Part shown: piece after piece, positions 52,762-61,737 of the stretch
Position numbering within the stretch: position 1 is the stretch's first letter
Layout: every line of letters begins with the position of its first letter
Translations under genes and position numbers: made by a program
The notes under the pieces: model-generated
Told to the model about the DNA's origin: nothing
Databases searched by the model: none
What the model saw: the letters and a program-made list of their open reading frames with translations, nothing else
Assembly (NCBI GenBank): GCA_947503935.1
Contig: CANNFR010000006.1
Span: 288,728-352,727 of the forward strand
Length of the DNA stretch: 64,000 nt
Origin: an uncultured Paracoccaceae bacterium
GTDB lineage: Bacteria; Pseudomonadota; Alphaproteobacteria; Rhodobacterales; Rhodobacteraceae
Direction of reading: 5' to 3'

Positions 52762-53622
52762 TTAGGTCACATCCTGGATGTGCTCAAACGGGCTGGACAC
52801 ATTGCGCAACGTCTTGGTTGCCACATGGGTGTATCGCGCCGTCGTGGTCAGCTTGGCGTGGCCGAGGAGAACCTGGATTACCCGTACATCCGTATCGGCC
52901 TCCAACAGGTGCGTTGCGAAGCTGTGCCGGAGTGAATGCAGAGTTGCGGGCTTTTTGATCCCCGCCATGCGCTTGGCTGAGTTGAAGGCACGATTGAGCG
53001 AGCGCGGCGACAAGGGTTCGACCCGGCTCTGCCCAGGAAACAGCCAACCCTGTGGACGGGCCTCGCGCCAGTAGTCGCGTAACAGCACGAGCAGAGACGG
53101 TGAGAGCATCACGTCGCGATCCTTGCCGCCCTTGCCGCGTTCGACATGGATCAGCATACGGTCGCTGTCGATGTCCCGCACTTTGAGATTGGTGACCTCG
53201 GATGCCCGCAGGCCCCCGCCATATCCGATGCCAAGTGCCGCTCTTTACTTGAGACCCGGTCCCGGAGCCGCCGACAAAATCGCCGAGACCTCTTCGAAGC
53301 TGAGCACAATCGGTAACTTCCGCGGCTCGGTGCGGAACTGCATGTACTTCTTCATGTCCTCGCGGTTGCAGGTCATGCCGAAAAAGAACCGCAGTGCTGT
53401 GATCCGGGAATTGTAGACCGACGGCGTGACCTCGGTATCGGTCATGTGAAGCTGATAGGCGCGCAGCTCATCTGGGGTCGCCGTATCCGGCGCTCGCCCC
53501 AGAAAGGCTGTGAAATCCTTCAGCGCCCGGATATGCGCCTTCTGCGACGTCTCCGCCATTCCGCGGATCCGCATATCTTCAATCATCCGCGCACGCAGCG
53601 GGCTCATCTTCTCCTGTGCCAT
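52762..53622 (-). pseudogene. Tyrosine recombinase with in-frame stop
   Basis: The N-terminal part (53622-53248; SAM-like DNA-binding domain) ends at TAA (53247-53245) after GPGLK, and the same frame continues RAALGIGYGGGLRASEVTNL through to 52762. A Tyr codon at that point would restore a 286-residue integrase. The catalytic Arg (LRASEV), HSLRHSFATHLL, LLGHAKLTTTARYTHV (nucleophile Tyr) are all intact, so only the single nonsense change inactivates it. Confidence 0.85.
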
Positions 53623-53699
53623 GGGAACCTCCTGTCCAATTGAGAAAACTCAATCGTCAGCCAGGTCAGTCACATCGCAAAATGTCCCTACATATGGTT

Positions 53700-53790
53700 C
53701 CGCTCGCTACCTCAGCAACACGCACCATTGCCGCGCGAGCGGCTTAGTCCGTGAGCCCATTTGCCCCGATGCTGCAAATCAGAAACTCAC
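53700..53790 (-). repeat. Dispersed intergenic repeat, copy 6
   Basis: Minus strand: TTGCAGCATCGGGGCAAATG, GGCTCACGGACTAAGCCGC. It lies just beyond the 5' end of the IS91-associated integrase. Confidence 0.5.
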
Positions 53791-53837
53791 TTCGGAACAG
53801 GCAATAGCCGACATTCAAGTCGTCAGGAGTTACATGC

Positions 53838-54587
53838 CTAGTCGAACCGCTGCATCATGGACTTGAGCGCGGAAGCGGATCGGTAGCCGACCTTTTCTGC
53901 AACGCTGGACAAAGGATCCCCGGAGGCAATCAATTCTGACGCTACCTGGTACCGCAACCGTTGTCTCCACTGGTCGAACGACATCCCGGTTTCCTGACGA
54001 AAAGCGCGTGTGAACGACCTTCTACTCATCGCCAGCTCTGTTGCCCATTGATCTATTGATCGTGGCTCGGACGGGTCCTTGAGCATCGCTTCGGCCAATG
54101 CTTTGAGTTTGTTTGAGTTTGGGAACGGTAACGCCATCGCAGAGGCCGGAGTGGTTGTTATCTCGGCGATGATGATGGCGGCCAGATTTTCGGCAATGTC
54201 GTCCTTGCCGTATTTCAATGGCCGCATTGCAAATCGCTCGATACAGGCCGACAAAAGGGGCGACACTTGGATAACGCTGCAAGTCGTCCGATGCTGCTGA
54301 GGCAGAAGGGCTGCCTCGACGTAGGCTGACCGCAAGAAGACGGCGCCGAACATTTCGACCTGATGTCTGATGTCCGCGGGAATCAATAGGCCGTAACCAG
54401 GTGGCACGATCCACGAACCAAGCGCCGTCTGCGCCCTCATGGTTCCTGACTTTGCAAATAGAAATTGTGCGCGTTCATGGACATGTAGATCGGTGACGTA
54501 GCCAGCTTCGTAGTCCTTCGACAACATCACCACGGGCCGCCGGATGTCTTGAATAGGGTCCGCTGACGATGATCCAAGTTTATCCAT
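53838..54587 (-). CDS. AraC-family transcriptional regulator
   Basis: 249 residues from ATG 54587 (AGGA upstream). N-terminal cupin-type domain (HVHERAQFLFAKSGTM), C-terminal double HTH (IDQWATELAMSRRSFTRAFRQETGMSF and SVAEKVGYRSASALKSMMQRF). It ends shortly after the second HTH. It is divergent from the HAD - cystathionine-type operon, its likely target. Confidence 0.9.
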   Translation of the reverse strand: MDKLGSSSADPIQDIRRPVVMLSKDYEAGYVTDLHVHERAQFLFAKSGTMRAQTALGSWIVPPGYGLLIPADIRHQVEMFGAVFLRSAYVEAALLPQQHRTTCSVIQVSPLLSACIERFAMRPLKYGKDDIAENLAAIIIAEITTTPASAMALPFPNSNKLKALAEAMLKDPSEPRSIDQWATELAMSRRSFTRAFRQETGMSFDQWRQRLRYQVASELIASGDPLSSVAEKVGYRSASALKSMMQRFD

Positions 54588-54678
54588 TGGCGATCCTTTT
54601 TGGCCCGATCGCGTGAAAACTGGCCCCACGTCGCAATAAGGTCAAGCTATGGTGTGGAGACACATCGAAAGAGACCTC

Positions 54679-55362
54679 ATGAAAACAAGCATCGCCGTAT
54701 TTGACATCGACGGAACGCTCACCGACAGCGTGGCCGTGCATCAGGCAGCGTTTCTCAGAGCTTTGGAAGCGTTTGGTTTCCCGGACCTTGAGACGGATTG
54801 GTCCAGCTACCAGCACCATTCCGACAGCGCGATCTTCGCGGAAGCCTGGGCACGCGCAGGGTGGAACGGCCCCCCGCCACTTGTCGATCTGGAAGATCGA
54901 TATCGAGAGGCTTTCGATGAAGAAATGGCCAAGACCGAGTTGGTGGAAATTCCCGGTGCGGCCAGCTTTGTACGATCTTTGGCGGATAGCCAGTGGCTTC
55001 CGGTTTTTGCGACGGGCAGCTTGCGGCATGGCGCAGTGCGTAAGATGAAGGCGGCGAAGCTACCCTATGAAGATGCAGTCCTTGTCACCGCCTCAGAACA
55101 TCAAACGCGCGAAGACATCGTAGGCCAGACCATACGGCTTGGGCGCGCGCAGCTCTTACGAAGTCAACCCGCTCGCATCGTGTCGATAGGTGACGGTTTG
55201 TGGGATTTGCTCACAGCCAAAACTCTTGATGTTGAATTCATTGGTATCGCCCGTGGTGCAAAAAAAGCGGTGCTTACCGGGGCCGGAGCCAGAGTTGTTG
55301 CCGACTATGCGCCATATGCTTCGCCATCTGACTTTTTCGACCTCGCGAGGAAACTAGCATGA
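54679..55362 (+). CDS. HAD-family hydrolase
   Basis: 227 residues from ATG 54679. Motif I FDIDGTLTDSVAVH, motif II VFATGSLRHGAV and the acidic motif IV SIGDGLWDLLTA are present, suggesting a phosphoglycolate-phosphatase-like enzyme. It overlaps the PLP-enzyme gene by 4 nt, so the two are translationally coupled. Confidence 0.85.
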   Translation: MKTSIAVFDIDGTLTDSVAVHQAAFLRALEAFGFPDLETDWSSYQHHSDSAIFAEAWARAGWNGPPPLVDLEDRYREAFDEEMAKTELVEIPGAASFVRSLADSQWLPVFATGSLRHGAVRKMKAAKLPYEDAVLVTASEHQTREDIVGQTIRLGRAQLLRSQPARIVSIGDGLWDLLTAKTLDVEFIGIARGAKKAVLTGAGARVVADYAPYASPSDFFDLARKLA

Positions 55363-56537
55363 AATTGGACAATTGTTCCCCGGCAACCGTTGCGCTTCAT
55401 GCTGATGAAGCGTTCCGCTCGGACCGCGCCATTTCGCCGCCGATCTGTCAGTCCGTCACCTACCTTGCGGATGGACCTGACGATTTTGCACGCAAGGCAG
55501 TCGAGCCGCACAATGCAGAATTCTACGGGCGGCACGGGAACCCGACCGCCAAGCGACTCGCAAAAATCGTTGCTGAACTGGAAGGAGCAAAGGCCGGTAT
55601 GGTTCTGTCCTCTGGTATGGGGGCTATGACAACGGCAATCCTGACGTTCGTTGGTCAGGGCGATCATATCATTGCTCAAGATGGCCACTACAGCGCCACC
55701 TCGAACTTCCTGCGAAAGGTTCTGCCTCGCTACGGCATCGAAACCACTTTTGTCGATCAGACCAAGCCAAACGCCTTTGGCGAAGCGATCCGACCACAAA
55801 CCAAGCTGATCTTGGTAGAAACCCCAGTGAACCCCCTCGCAACACTTACCGATCTGAAAGCCGTGGCTGATATCGCACGCGCATCAGAAGTGCTTACCCT
55901 CTGCGACAACACATTTGCGTCCCCGATCAATCAGCGGCCCTTGGAGTTTGGCATCGACCTTGTTGTTCACAGTGCGACCAAATATATCGGTGGGCATCAC
56001 GATCTTCTCGCTGGCGTGGTGGTGGGGAAGCAACCACAGCTCGATGCAATTTGGGACATGAGCATGGATCTCGGGCCGATCGGCGCCCCGTTTGATGCCT
56101 GGCTTGCATTGCGAGGGTTGCGGACGCTGAAAGCCCGCATTGATCTTCACAACGCCAATGCCATGAAGATTGCCACCTTTCTGGAAAGCCACTCTGCCGT
56201 GGGCGAGGTTTACTACCCCGGTCTGTTAACCCATCCACAACACGAGCTTGCGAAGCAGCAGATGACAGGCTTCGGAGGAATGCTCACCTTCGATCTGAAA
56301 GGAGGTTACGAGGCAGGTTTGCAATTTGTCTCACGCCTTCAGCTCTGCCTGAATGCCGCGAGTTTGGGAGGGGTTGAAACTCTGGTCGTTCAACCTGCTG
56401 TCATGTTTCGGGCCCGGCTCACAGATCAGCAAATCAGAGCGCAGGGCGTCACTCCCGGCATGATAAGAATGTCGGCCGGCATCGAGGACGGTGATGATCT
56501 TGTCGCGGACCTCGATCAGGCATTGAGCGCCATCTAG
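55359..56537 (+). CDS. Trans-sulfuration PLP enzyme (cystathionine beta-lyase-like)
   Basis: 392 residues of the Cys/Met metabolism family. Features are EFYGRHGNPTAKRLAKIVAE near 48, SSGMGAMTTAIL near 80, the PLP Asp in TLCDNTFASP and the PLP Lys in HSATKYIGGHHDLLAGVVVG. It could be cystathionine beta-lyase, gamma-synthase/lyase or methionine gamma-lyase. The coupled HAD gene and the LysE gene downstream suggest turnover and export of a sulfur amino acid derivative; this is inference. Confidence 0.88.
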   Translation: MKLDNCSPATVALHADEAFRSDRAISPPICQSVTYLADGPDDFARKAVEPHNAEFYGRHGNPTAKRLAKIVAELEGAKAGMVLSSGMGAMTTAILTFVGQGDHIIAQDGHYSATSNFLRKVLPRYGIETTFVDQTKPNAFGEAIRPQTKLILVETPVNPLATLTDLKAVADIARASEVLTLCDNTFASPINQRPLEFGIDLVVHSATKYIGGHHDLLAGVVVGKQPQLDAIWDMSMDLGPIGAPFDAWLALRGLRTLKARIDLHNANAMKIATFLESHSAVGEVYYPGLLTHPQHELAKQQMTGFGGMLTFDLKGGYEAGLQFVSRLQLCLNAASLGGVETLVVQPAVMFRARLTDQQIRAQGVTPGMIRMSAGIEDGDDLVADLDQALSAI

Positions 56538-56604
56538 AGCACAGAGTTGAAAGTCTTCTTTGGAGAAAGACTGAGCAACCTCTCAACGGCAGAATTATCA
56601 CACT

Positions 56605-56700
56605 CTTCGGTCAGCAGGGCGCCTTGCAGCTAATGCCCAAAACGAGCCCATCTTGCAGTTTTTCTGCGTTGAAGCAAAGGTCGGCTTTGGCGTTGTCTAA
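56605..56700 (-). repeat. Dispersed intergenic repeat, copy 7
   Basis: Minus strand: AAAGCCGACCTTTGCTTCAA, CGCAGAAAAACTGCAAGATG, GGCTC, ATTAGCTGCAAGGCG. Diverged but with the same order of blocks as copy 9. Confidence 0.5.
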
Positions 56701-56714
56701 AGGATCATCAAGGC

Positions 56715-57338
56715 ATGTTGGAACTACTGATGACGACATTTATTGCCGGATTGCTCTATGTCTTCATCCCAGGTCCGGCTACCCTTGCGGCGCTCAGCCT
56801 CTCGGCAGGTCCCGGGCGCATGGCTTGCGCGACGTTCCTGACCTGTCACCTGCTTGGTGATCTAGCTTGGACGATCCTTGCAATTTCAGCCATCATTGGC
56901 GTCTCGCAGGCGGGCCCTTTGCTCTTCGATGTTTTGGGGCTTTTATGCGGGGCGTACCTCATTTGGTTGGGTATTAAGGCGCTCCGTAGTCAGAATGCAA
57001 AGGCAAGCACTATCGTCGATGTGCCTTGGAAATCAGGACTGATTTTCGGGTTCACAAATCCTAAGGCTTACCCATTCGCACTGGCGATGTTTACAGCCGT
57101 TTTTGCTCGGTTTGAAGAAGCGATGACCTTTCAGAATGCTGTTCCGCTCGTTCTGGCAGCGTTTCTTGGGTTCTGTGTCGCAACGCTTGGCGTGGTTTTC
57201 TGGACAGGGCTTCCCGTTACCCGACGCATCTTCGCGCGACACAGCCGTCTGATCACGCGGGCCATCGGCGTTGTTTTTATTGCGGCCGGTGCGAAATCTA
57301 TTGGAACGTCGGTCTCGAATATCAGGCTTCGCGCGTGA
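56715..57338 (+). CDS. LysE/RhtB family exporter
   Basis: 207 residues; signature LLYVFIPGPATLAALSLSAGPG near residue 12 and FTNPKAYPFALAMF near 113. About six membrane segments. It faces another LysE gene convergently. Confidence 0.88.
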   Translation: MLELLMTTFIAGLLYVFIPGPATLAALSLSAGPGRMACATFLTCHLLGDLAWTILAISAIIGVSQAGPLLFDVLGLLCGAYLIWLGIKALRSQNAKASTIVDVPWKSGLIFGFTNPKAYPFALAMFTAVFARFEEAMTFQNAVPLVLAAFLGFCVATLGVVFWTGLPVTRRIFARHSRLITRAIGVVFIAAGAKSIGTSVSNIRLRA

Positions 57339-57393
57339 CGTCGCGCTATCGGGCCTTCCGGCAACAAAAGCAAGTGGGGAAAATTGGGCTTGG

Positions 57394-58029
57394 CTAGACC
57401 GAAGACCGCCGCAAAGTGAGTGTAGCCAATCCCATGCCGATCAGAATGCTGCCACTGACGCGCTTGAACCAAGCAATGATGGAAGGCCTGCGGATCACGC
57501 CCTGCATCCGGCTCGCCAGCCTTCCATAGAAAAAGGCATTCAGCCAAGCAAGGCAGGTGAACGTTGCGACCGCTGCAATGAACTGAGGCAAGAGAGGTGC
57601 AGATGCGTCGATGAACTGCGGCACAAACGCGATAAAGAACGCGATGGGCTTGGGGTTCAATGCAGTCACGGCAAAACACTGGCGGAAAATCTTGTATGAG
57701 CTCATGCGCGAACCGTCTGCCTCAGCTTGCGTCATGCTGCCGCCAGCTGACTGAATTGTTCGAATGCCAAGCCAGACGAGATACGCTGCCCCAACCCATT
57801 TGAACAAAGTGAAGACCTCAGCAGATGCCATCATCACCGCGCCGAGGCCAGCCAAGGAGACTGTCATCGCCGTGAAGTCCCCCAAAGCAACACCAGATGC
57901 AGCGACCGGTGCAACACGAGGTCCATTTGAAAGACCGAGGGTAATCACGAGAAGGATGGTCGGACCGATTGGAAATATCAAAAACACGGTCGATGCCGCC
58001 AACAACGCAAGCCAAGTCTCAAATGTCAT
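57394..58029 (-). CDS. LysE/RhtB family exporter
   Basis: 211 residues; STVFLIFPIGPTILLVITLGLSNG is the signature helix and ALNPKPIAFFIAFVPQF the second motif. Only 55 nt separate it from the convergent LysE gene, to which it is a distant paralogue. Confidence 0.88.
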   Translation of the reverse strand: MTFETWLALLAASTVFLIFPIGPTILLVITLGLSNGPRVAPVAASGVALGDFTAMTVSLAGLGAVMMASAEVFTLFKWVGAAYLVWLGIRTIQSAGGSMTQAEADGSRMSSYKIFRQCFAVTALNPKPIAFFIAFVPQFIDASAPLLPQFIAAVATFTCLAWLNAFFYGRLASRMQGVIRRPSIIAWFKRVSGSILIGMGLATLTLRRSSV

Positions 58030-58214
58030 TCACTACGCTCCTAAACTGATCTCTCTTGATGGCCGCAAATCGCTAAATCCGTGCTGTTCGAACAAGACAC
58101 TTCGCCATAAAGGCGAAGTGGATTAGTACAGTCAATCATATGCTGCCAAAAAATGGACCTTCGAGCGGCGATGCTAAAAGGCAGGTTCGTCCCACATCTG
58201 GATCATTGCCGCTT

Positions 58215-58425
58215 GGACCTTCGCCGCGCGATGAATGAATGGTTGGTTTTCTCGCCGCCCTCCAGCGGCATGTTCCGAGCAGCCGCAGCGACTTTCACGC
58301 TGCGTGCGCACGCAGCACAAAATCATGATGACCGCCATGGGCTCGCTGCAGACCTTAGCGGCACAGTCTGCGGATGACGGCAAGGCGGGACAAAACGGGC
58401 TTTCGCTGCGACTGCACGAACGTCA
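58215..58425 (+). repeat. Dispersed intergenic repeat, copy 8
   Basis: ATGGGCTCGCTGCAGACCTT, AGCGGCACAGTC and GCAAGGCGGGACAAAACGG match the core; the left half is longer and less clear than in other copies. No gene lies in 58030-58440. Confidence 0.55.
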
Positions 58426-58440
58426 GTTATCGGAACAATG

Positions 58441-59775
58441 CTAAGTCAACGCAGCCCGCTCGACGGCTTCTCGAACAGCCTGGAAAATCCCCTTCAATTC
58501 ACCTTTCGGCACACCACCAAATGCAAGTCGAAGCGCCTGTGGAACTGCGATAGTCGTTGCGAAAGGCTCTGCCCCGGATGCGGAAATGCCGCGTTCTTTA
58601 AGGCGAGTGACAATAGGCTCGGCGCGAACACCCTTTTCCAGCGGCAACCAAGCGAATCCTGCATTTTGGTGTGAAAGGATAGACTGCCCATCAAGAACGG
58701 TCCGGCAGAGCTGCTGGCGCTCTGCGCCGTCCGATCTTCTATTTTCCTCCGAACTGGCCAGTGTCCCATCTTCAATCCACCCTGTGACCAGACCGGAAAT
58801 CAGGGCTGGGGTGTTCCAAGTTGTCGCCCGGATCGCTTCAAGCAACCTATCGGTATGGGTTGCGTGGGCGATCAAGTATCCCATGCGCAATCCCGTTGCG
58901 AGGCTTTTGGAAAAGCCCCCGATATGAACAGTTCGTTCTGGCGCAAGGGAGATGAGGCTTGGTGGCGGGTTCGGCTCCAGGAAGGCATATGCAGCGTCCT
59001 CGATGACCAGCAGGTTATGCTTGCTCGCAACGTCGATCAGCCGCTGCCGCGTCGTTTCGTCCATGACTACGCCCAGGGGATTATGGACGGTGGGCATTAG
59101 ATAGACCGCGCGAATCTTTCGCTCGCGGCACTGTTTTTCCAGATCATCCGGGTTCATCACGCCGCCCCGTCCCTCCACTGGGACGAGTTCTAGACCCTGT
59201 AGAGCGGCAACCGATTTGAAGCCGGGATAAGTCAGGGTGTCGGTCGCGACAACGTCACCGCGTCGAAAAAGCCCGAAAGCGATGATCGCCAATCCATGTT
59301 GGCCACCGGACGTGACCAAAAGGCATTCGGGGTCAATGGGACCAAGCGTTGATTTGAGGCTTTCGGCGATGATCCGGCGTTCGTGCGTCCGTCCGCCGTG
59401 GGGCTGGTAGCGCAGCATCGCCTCAAGATCGCCCGCCCTTGCAAGTCGCCGAAGTCCAGCGCGCAACATATCTGCATCGGCTACGTCACCCGGCATGTTA
59501 AATACCAAGTCGATGAGGCCATCATTTTCGGTCTGTTGCACACCAAGTTTCACTTGCAGGCTAAGGTCGCGCACATATGTGCCGCGACCAGCCTCGCCGA
59601 CAATCAGCCCGCGCTGTTCAAGCTCTCCGTAGGCTCGCGTTGCCGTGGCGAGGGCGACGTTGAACTGCTCCGCGAATGCCCGATGCGTCGGTAGTTTCGT
59701 GCCCGGTGCCAGCTTGCCATCCTGGATCGCGGTCGAGAGCATGTCGGCCAAGCGTATGTATCGGGCTTTTCTCAT
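58441..59775 (-). CDS. MocR/PdxR-type regulator (GntR HTH fused to aminotransferase)
   Basis: 444 residues. The GntR winged HTH is at residues 5-70 (LADMLSTAIQDGKLAPGTKLPTHRAFAEQFNV), followed by an aminotransferase class I fold with the PLP Lys in IGGFSKSLATGLRMGY. MocR proteins use PLP or an amine-PLP adduct as signal. It is divergent from an MFS gene, its probable target. Confidence 0.92.
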   Translation of the reverse strand: MRKARYIRLADMLSTAIQDGKLAPGTKLPTHRAFAEQFNVALATATRAYGELEQRGLIVGEAGRGTYVRDLSLQVKLGVQQTENDGLIDLVFNMPGDVADADMLRAGLRRLARAGDLEAMLRYQPHGGRTHERRIIAESLKSTLGPIDPECLLVTSGGQHGLAIIAFGLFRRGDVVATDTLTYPGFKSVAALQGLELVPVEGRGGVMNPDDLEKQCRERKIRAVYLMPTVHNPLGVVMDETTRQRLIDVASKHNLLVIEDAAYAFLEPNPPPSLISLAPERTVHIGGFSKSLATGLRMGYLIAHATHTDRLLEAIRATTWNTPALISGLVTGWIEDGTLASSEENRRSDGAERQQLCRTVLDGQSILSHQNAGFAWLPLEKGVRAEPIVTRLKERGISASGAEPFATTIAVPQALRLAFGGVPKGELKGIFQAVREAVERAALT

Positions 59776-59793
59776 ATTCTCACTGTATCTAGT

Positions 59794-59809
59794 ACAATAG
59801 AAAAATTGT
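59794..59809. promoter_or_regulatory. Inverted repeat in the MocR - MFS intergenic region
   Basis: Arms ACAAT and ATTGT around a 6-nt A-rich centre in the 89-bp divergent gap. A possible regulator site; AT-rich composition could also produce this by chance. Confidence 0.3.
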
Positions 59810-59864
59810 TATAGTTACTAACTCATGGCATTCCGGTCTCAAGTCAATCTTCAAGGTCCGCCCG

Positions 59865-61031
59865 ATGTCCAGAATTATCCCGGTTTCGATACTTGCCCTT
59901 GGTCTGTTCATGGTGACGTTCGCCGTGAACCTTCAGGCTCCGCTTTACGAAGCCTATGCCGCCAAAAGTGATGTCGGGGCGACGGCGGTGACGGTCGCCT
60001 TCGCGGCCTATGCCGGGGGTCTGATGCCGACATTGCTGTTGCTCGGCGGGCTGTCGGACCGGATCGGGCGACGGGTTCCGATTGCACTTGCGCTCATTCT
60101 CGGAGCCGTTGCGACCGCGCTTCTTGTGCAGGTGCCGAGTTGGACAAGCTTGGTAATCGCACGCTTTCTGCTCGGGATAGGCACCGGTCTCGCGACGACT
60201 GCCGGGACGGCCTACATGACGGAAATTCTCGGATCGGATCGCGCAAAGAACGCCGCCGTTATCGTTACCTCCGCCACTTCGCTCGGCTTTGGTGGTGGCG
60301 CTCTGGCGACGGGCATCAGCCTCGGTGTCCAAGGACCGACGCTTCTGCCCGCCAGCTACGTCGCCGTGTTCGTGGCGGCTCCAATCCTTGCCGTGATTGC
60401 CCTTGGACTGCCACGCATCGACAGACCCAAGCCAGTGTCACTTCTGCGCCTCCCGGTCTTCCCTGCTGGCACTTGGGTGTTCGGCGCGGCAATGGCGCTG
60501 GCCTGGTCCACGACCGGCATGACCATCGCGGTCGTTCCGCTGGAACTTGCCGCAAATGATCTGGGTGGATGGACCGGGCTTGTCATTTTTCTGGCGATTT
60601 TCGTCGGCTTTCTCTGCCAGCCAATCGCCCGCCGTATGACCAACGAGCGAGCTCTCGCACTCGGATTTGTCCTGATCCCGCTCGGCTTTCTCGTCCTTTT
60701 GGCGGGTGTCTGGTTCAAGATTTTGGTATTCGTTCTTATCGGCACGTGCATCACCAGCGCGGCAAGCTACGGTTTCACCTATCTCGCCTCACTGGCGGAG
60801 GTCTCGTTCGGCGCGCCAGACGACCGGGCGCGGGCGACGGCGGGCCTGTTCGTCTATGCCTACTTCGGGTTCTCGCTGCCTGTCATTGCAAGCGGCGCGC
60901 TTGCTGACATGCTGGGTCTGTTGTCAGCCATGATCGTCTTCTCGACAGTCCAGATAGCAGTCACGGCGATCATCGTGATGCTATGGAAACGACGGGCTGT
61001 CCTGTCCGTCGCCGTTCTCAATGCCGGGTAA
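59865..61031 (+). CDS. MFS transporter
   Basis: 388 residues, about twelve membrane segments. LLLGGLSDRIGRRVPIAL is the loop-2 MFS motif and GFLCQPIARRMTNERAL the symmetric one. Divergent from the MocR gene. Exporter of an amine or amino-acid-like compound is likely by regulator type. Confidence 0.9.
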   Translation: MSRIIPVSILALGLFMVTFAVNLQAPLYEAYAAKSDVGATAVTVAFAAYAGGLMPTLLLLGGLSDRIGRRVPIALALILGAVATALLVQVPSWTSLVIARFLLGIGTGLATTAGTAYMTEILGSDRAKNAAVIVTSATSLGFGGGALATGISLGVQGPTLLPASYVAVFVAAPILAVIALGLPRIDRPKPVSLLRLPVFPAGTWVFGAAMALAWSTTGMTIAVVPLELAANDLGGWTGLVIFLAIFVGFLCQPIARRMTNERALALGFVLIPLGFLVLLAGVWFKILVFVLIGTCITSAASYGFTYLASLAEVSFGAPDDRARATAGLFVYAYFGFSLPVIASGALADMLGLLSAMIVFSTVQIAVTAIIVMLWKRRAVLSVAVLNAG

Positions 61032-61115
61032 AAGCGCGATGACAGTGTACAGAAAGGCCAATTCACTGCAGTTGTGTCGATGACGACCAATAAAAAACAG
61101 AAAAGGGACATTCAC

Positions 61116-61559
61116 GTGCCAAACCCGATTGTTCGCTCTGCCGCATCGCGGGACTTCGACGATTTATTGGAGTTGTACACTGAACTGACAGGTGGCCTTC
61201 CTGTCCTTTCGGGTGACTCGGGACGCGCAAAGTTGCAGGAAATTCTGCGACATGAAGGGACTTATGTTGTCGGAGCCGAAGTGTCTGGAAAACTTGTTTC
61301 TGTCGCAACTCTACACATTTGTCCCAATCTGACGTTCGGTGGACGTTCATATGCGCGCGTCGAGAACGTCGTGACGCTGTCCTCTCATCAAGGAGAAGGT
61401 CTTTCCAGAATGGTGATGGAGCATTTGATTGAAATCGCTAGGATGGCGAATGTTGTCTCAATCGTCCTATTTACTGGCAAGGGTCTTGAAGCGCGAGGAT
61501 TCTATGAGAAGTGCGGATTCAGCGCGGACGAAAAGTGGGGAATGATCCTCAAGTTTTAG
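61116..61559 (+). CDS. GNAT-family N-acetyltransferase
   Basis: 147 residues from GTG 61116, which follows AAAGGGA at 8 nt; starts at 61074 or 61080 are possible. ENVVTLSSHQGEGLSRMVMEHLIEIA is the acetyl-CoA-binding motif A and ARGFYEKCGF motif B. Substrate unknown. It may be cotranscribed with the MFS gene 84 nt upstream. Confidence 0.88.
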   Translation: MPNPIVRSAASRDFDDLLELYTELTGGLPVLSGDSGRAKLQEILRHEGTYVVGAEVSGKLVSVATLHICPNLTFGGRSYARVENVVTLSSHQGEGLSRMVMEHLIEIARMANVVSIVLFTGKGLEARGFYEKCGFSADEKWGMILKF

Positions 61560-61589
61560 TGGTACGCTCCGTATCGCACTTAGCTCTAT

Positions 61590-61680
61590 CAGGTCGAAAA
61601 GCCGACCTTTGGTCAGTGCGCAGCATTTTGCGATTTGGGCTCAAAGCGGACTTGCGGTAATGCGGCGGGTTCGTAGCGGC
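61590..61680 (+). repeat. Dispersed intergenic repeat, copy 9
   Basis: AAAGCCGACCTTTGGTCAGT, GCGCAGCATTTTGCGA, TTGGGCTCAAAGCGGACTTG and CGGTAATGCGGCGGG in order. Confidence 0.6.
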
Positions 61681-61737
61681 TAGGGCGTCGGCTATGCGGG
61701 CTTTGCCGCCGTTTGTCCTCCGCTTTCGAATGACCGG

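Larger units (their letters stand above)
51553..53622 (-). mobile_element. IS91-family element with associated tyrosine recombinase
   Basis: An integrase gene followed 15 nt later by an IS91 transposase, both on the minus strand, the arrangement seen in a common two-gene IS91-like element of Rhodobacterales. IS91 elements lack terminal inverted repeats, so the ends cannot be set by inspection; only the coding span is given. The integrase carries a nonsense codon. Confidence 0.75.

Noticed and set aside
57345..57400. Possible twelfth copy of the dispersed repeat
   Set aside because: Only a short AATTGGGCTTGGCTAGACC stretch matches; the other blocks are missing.
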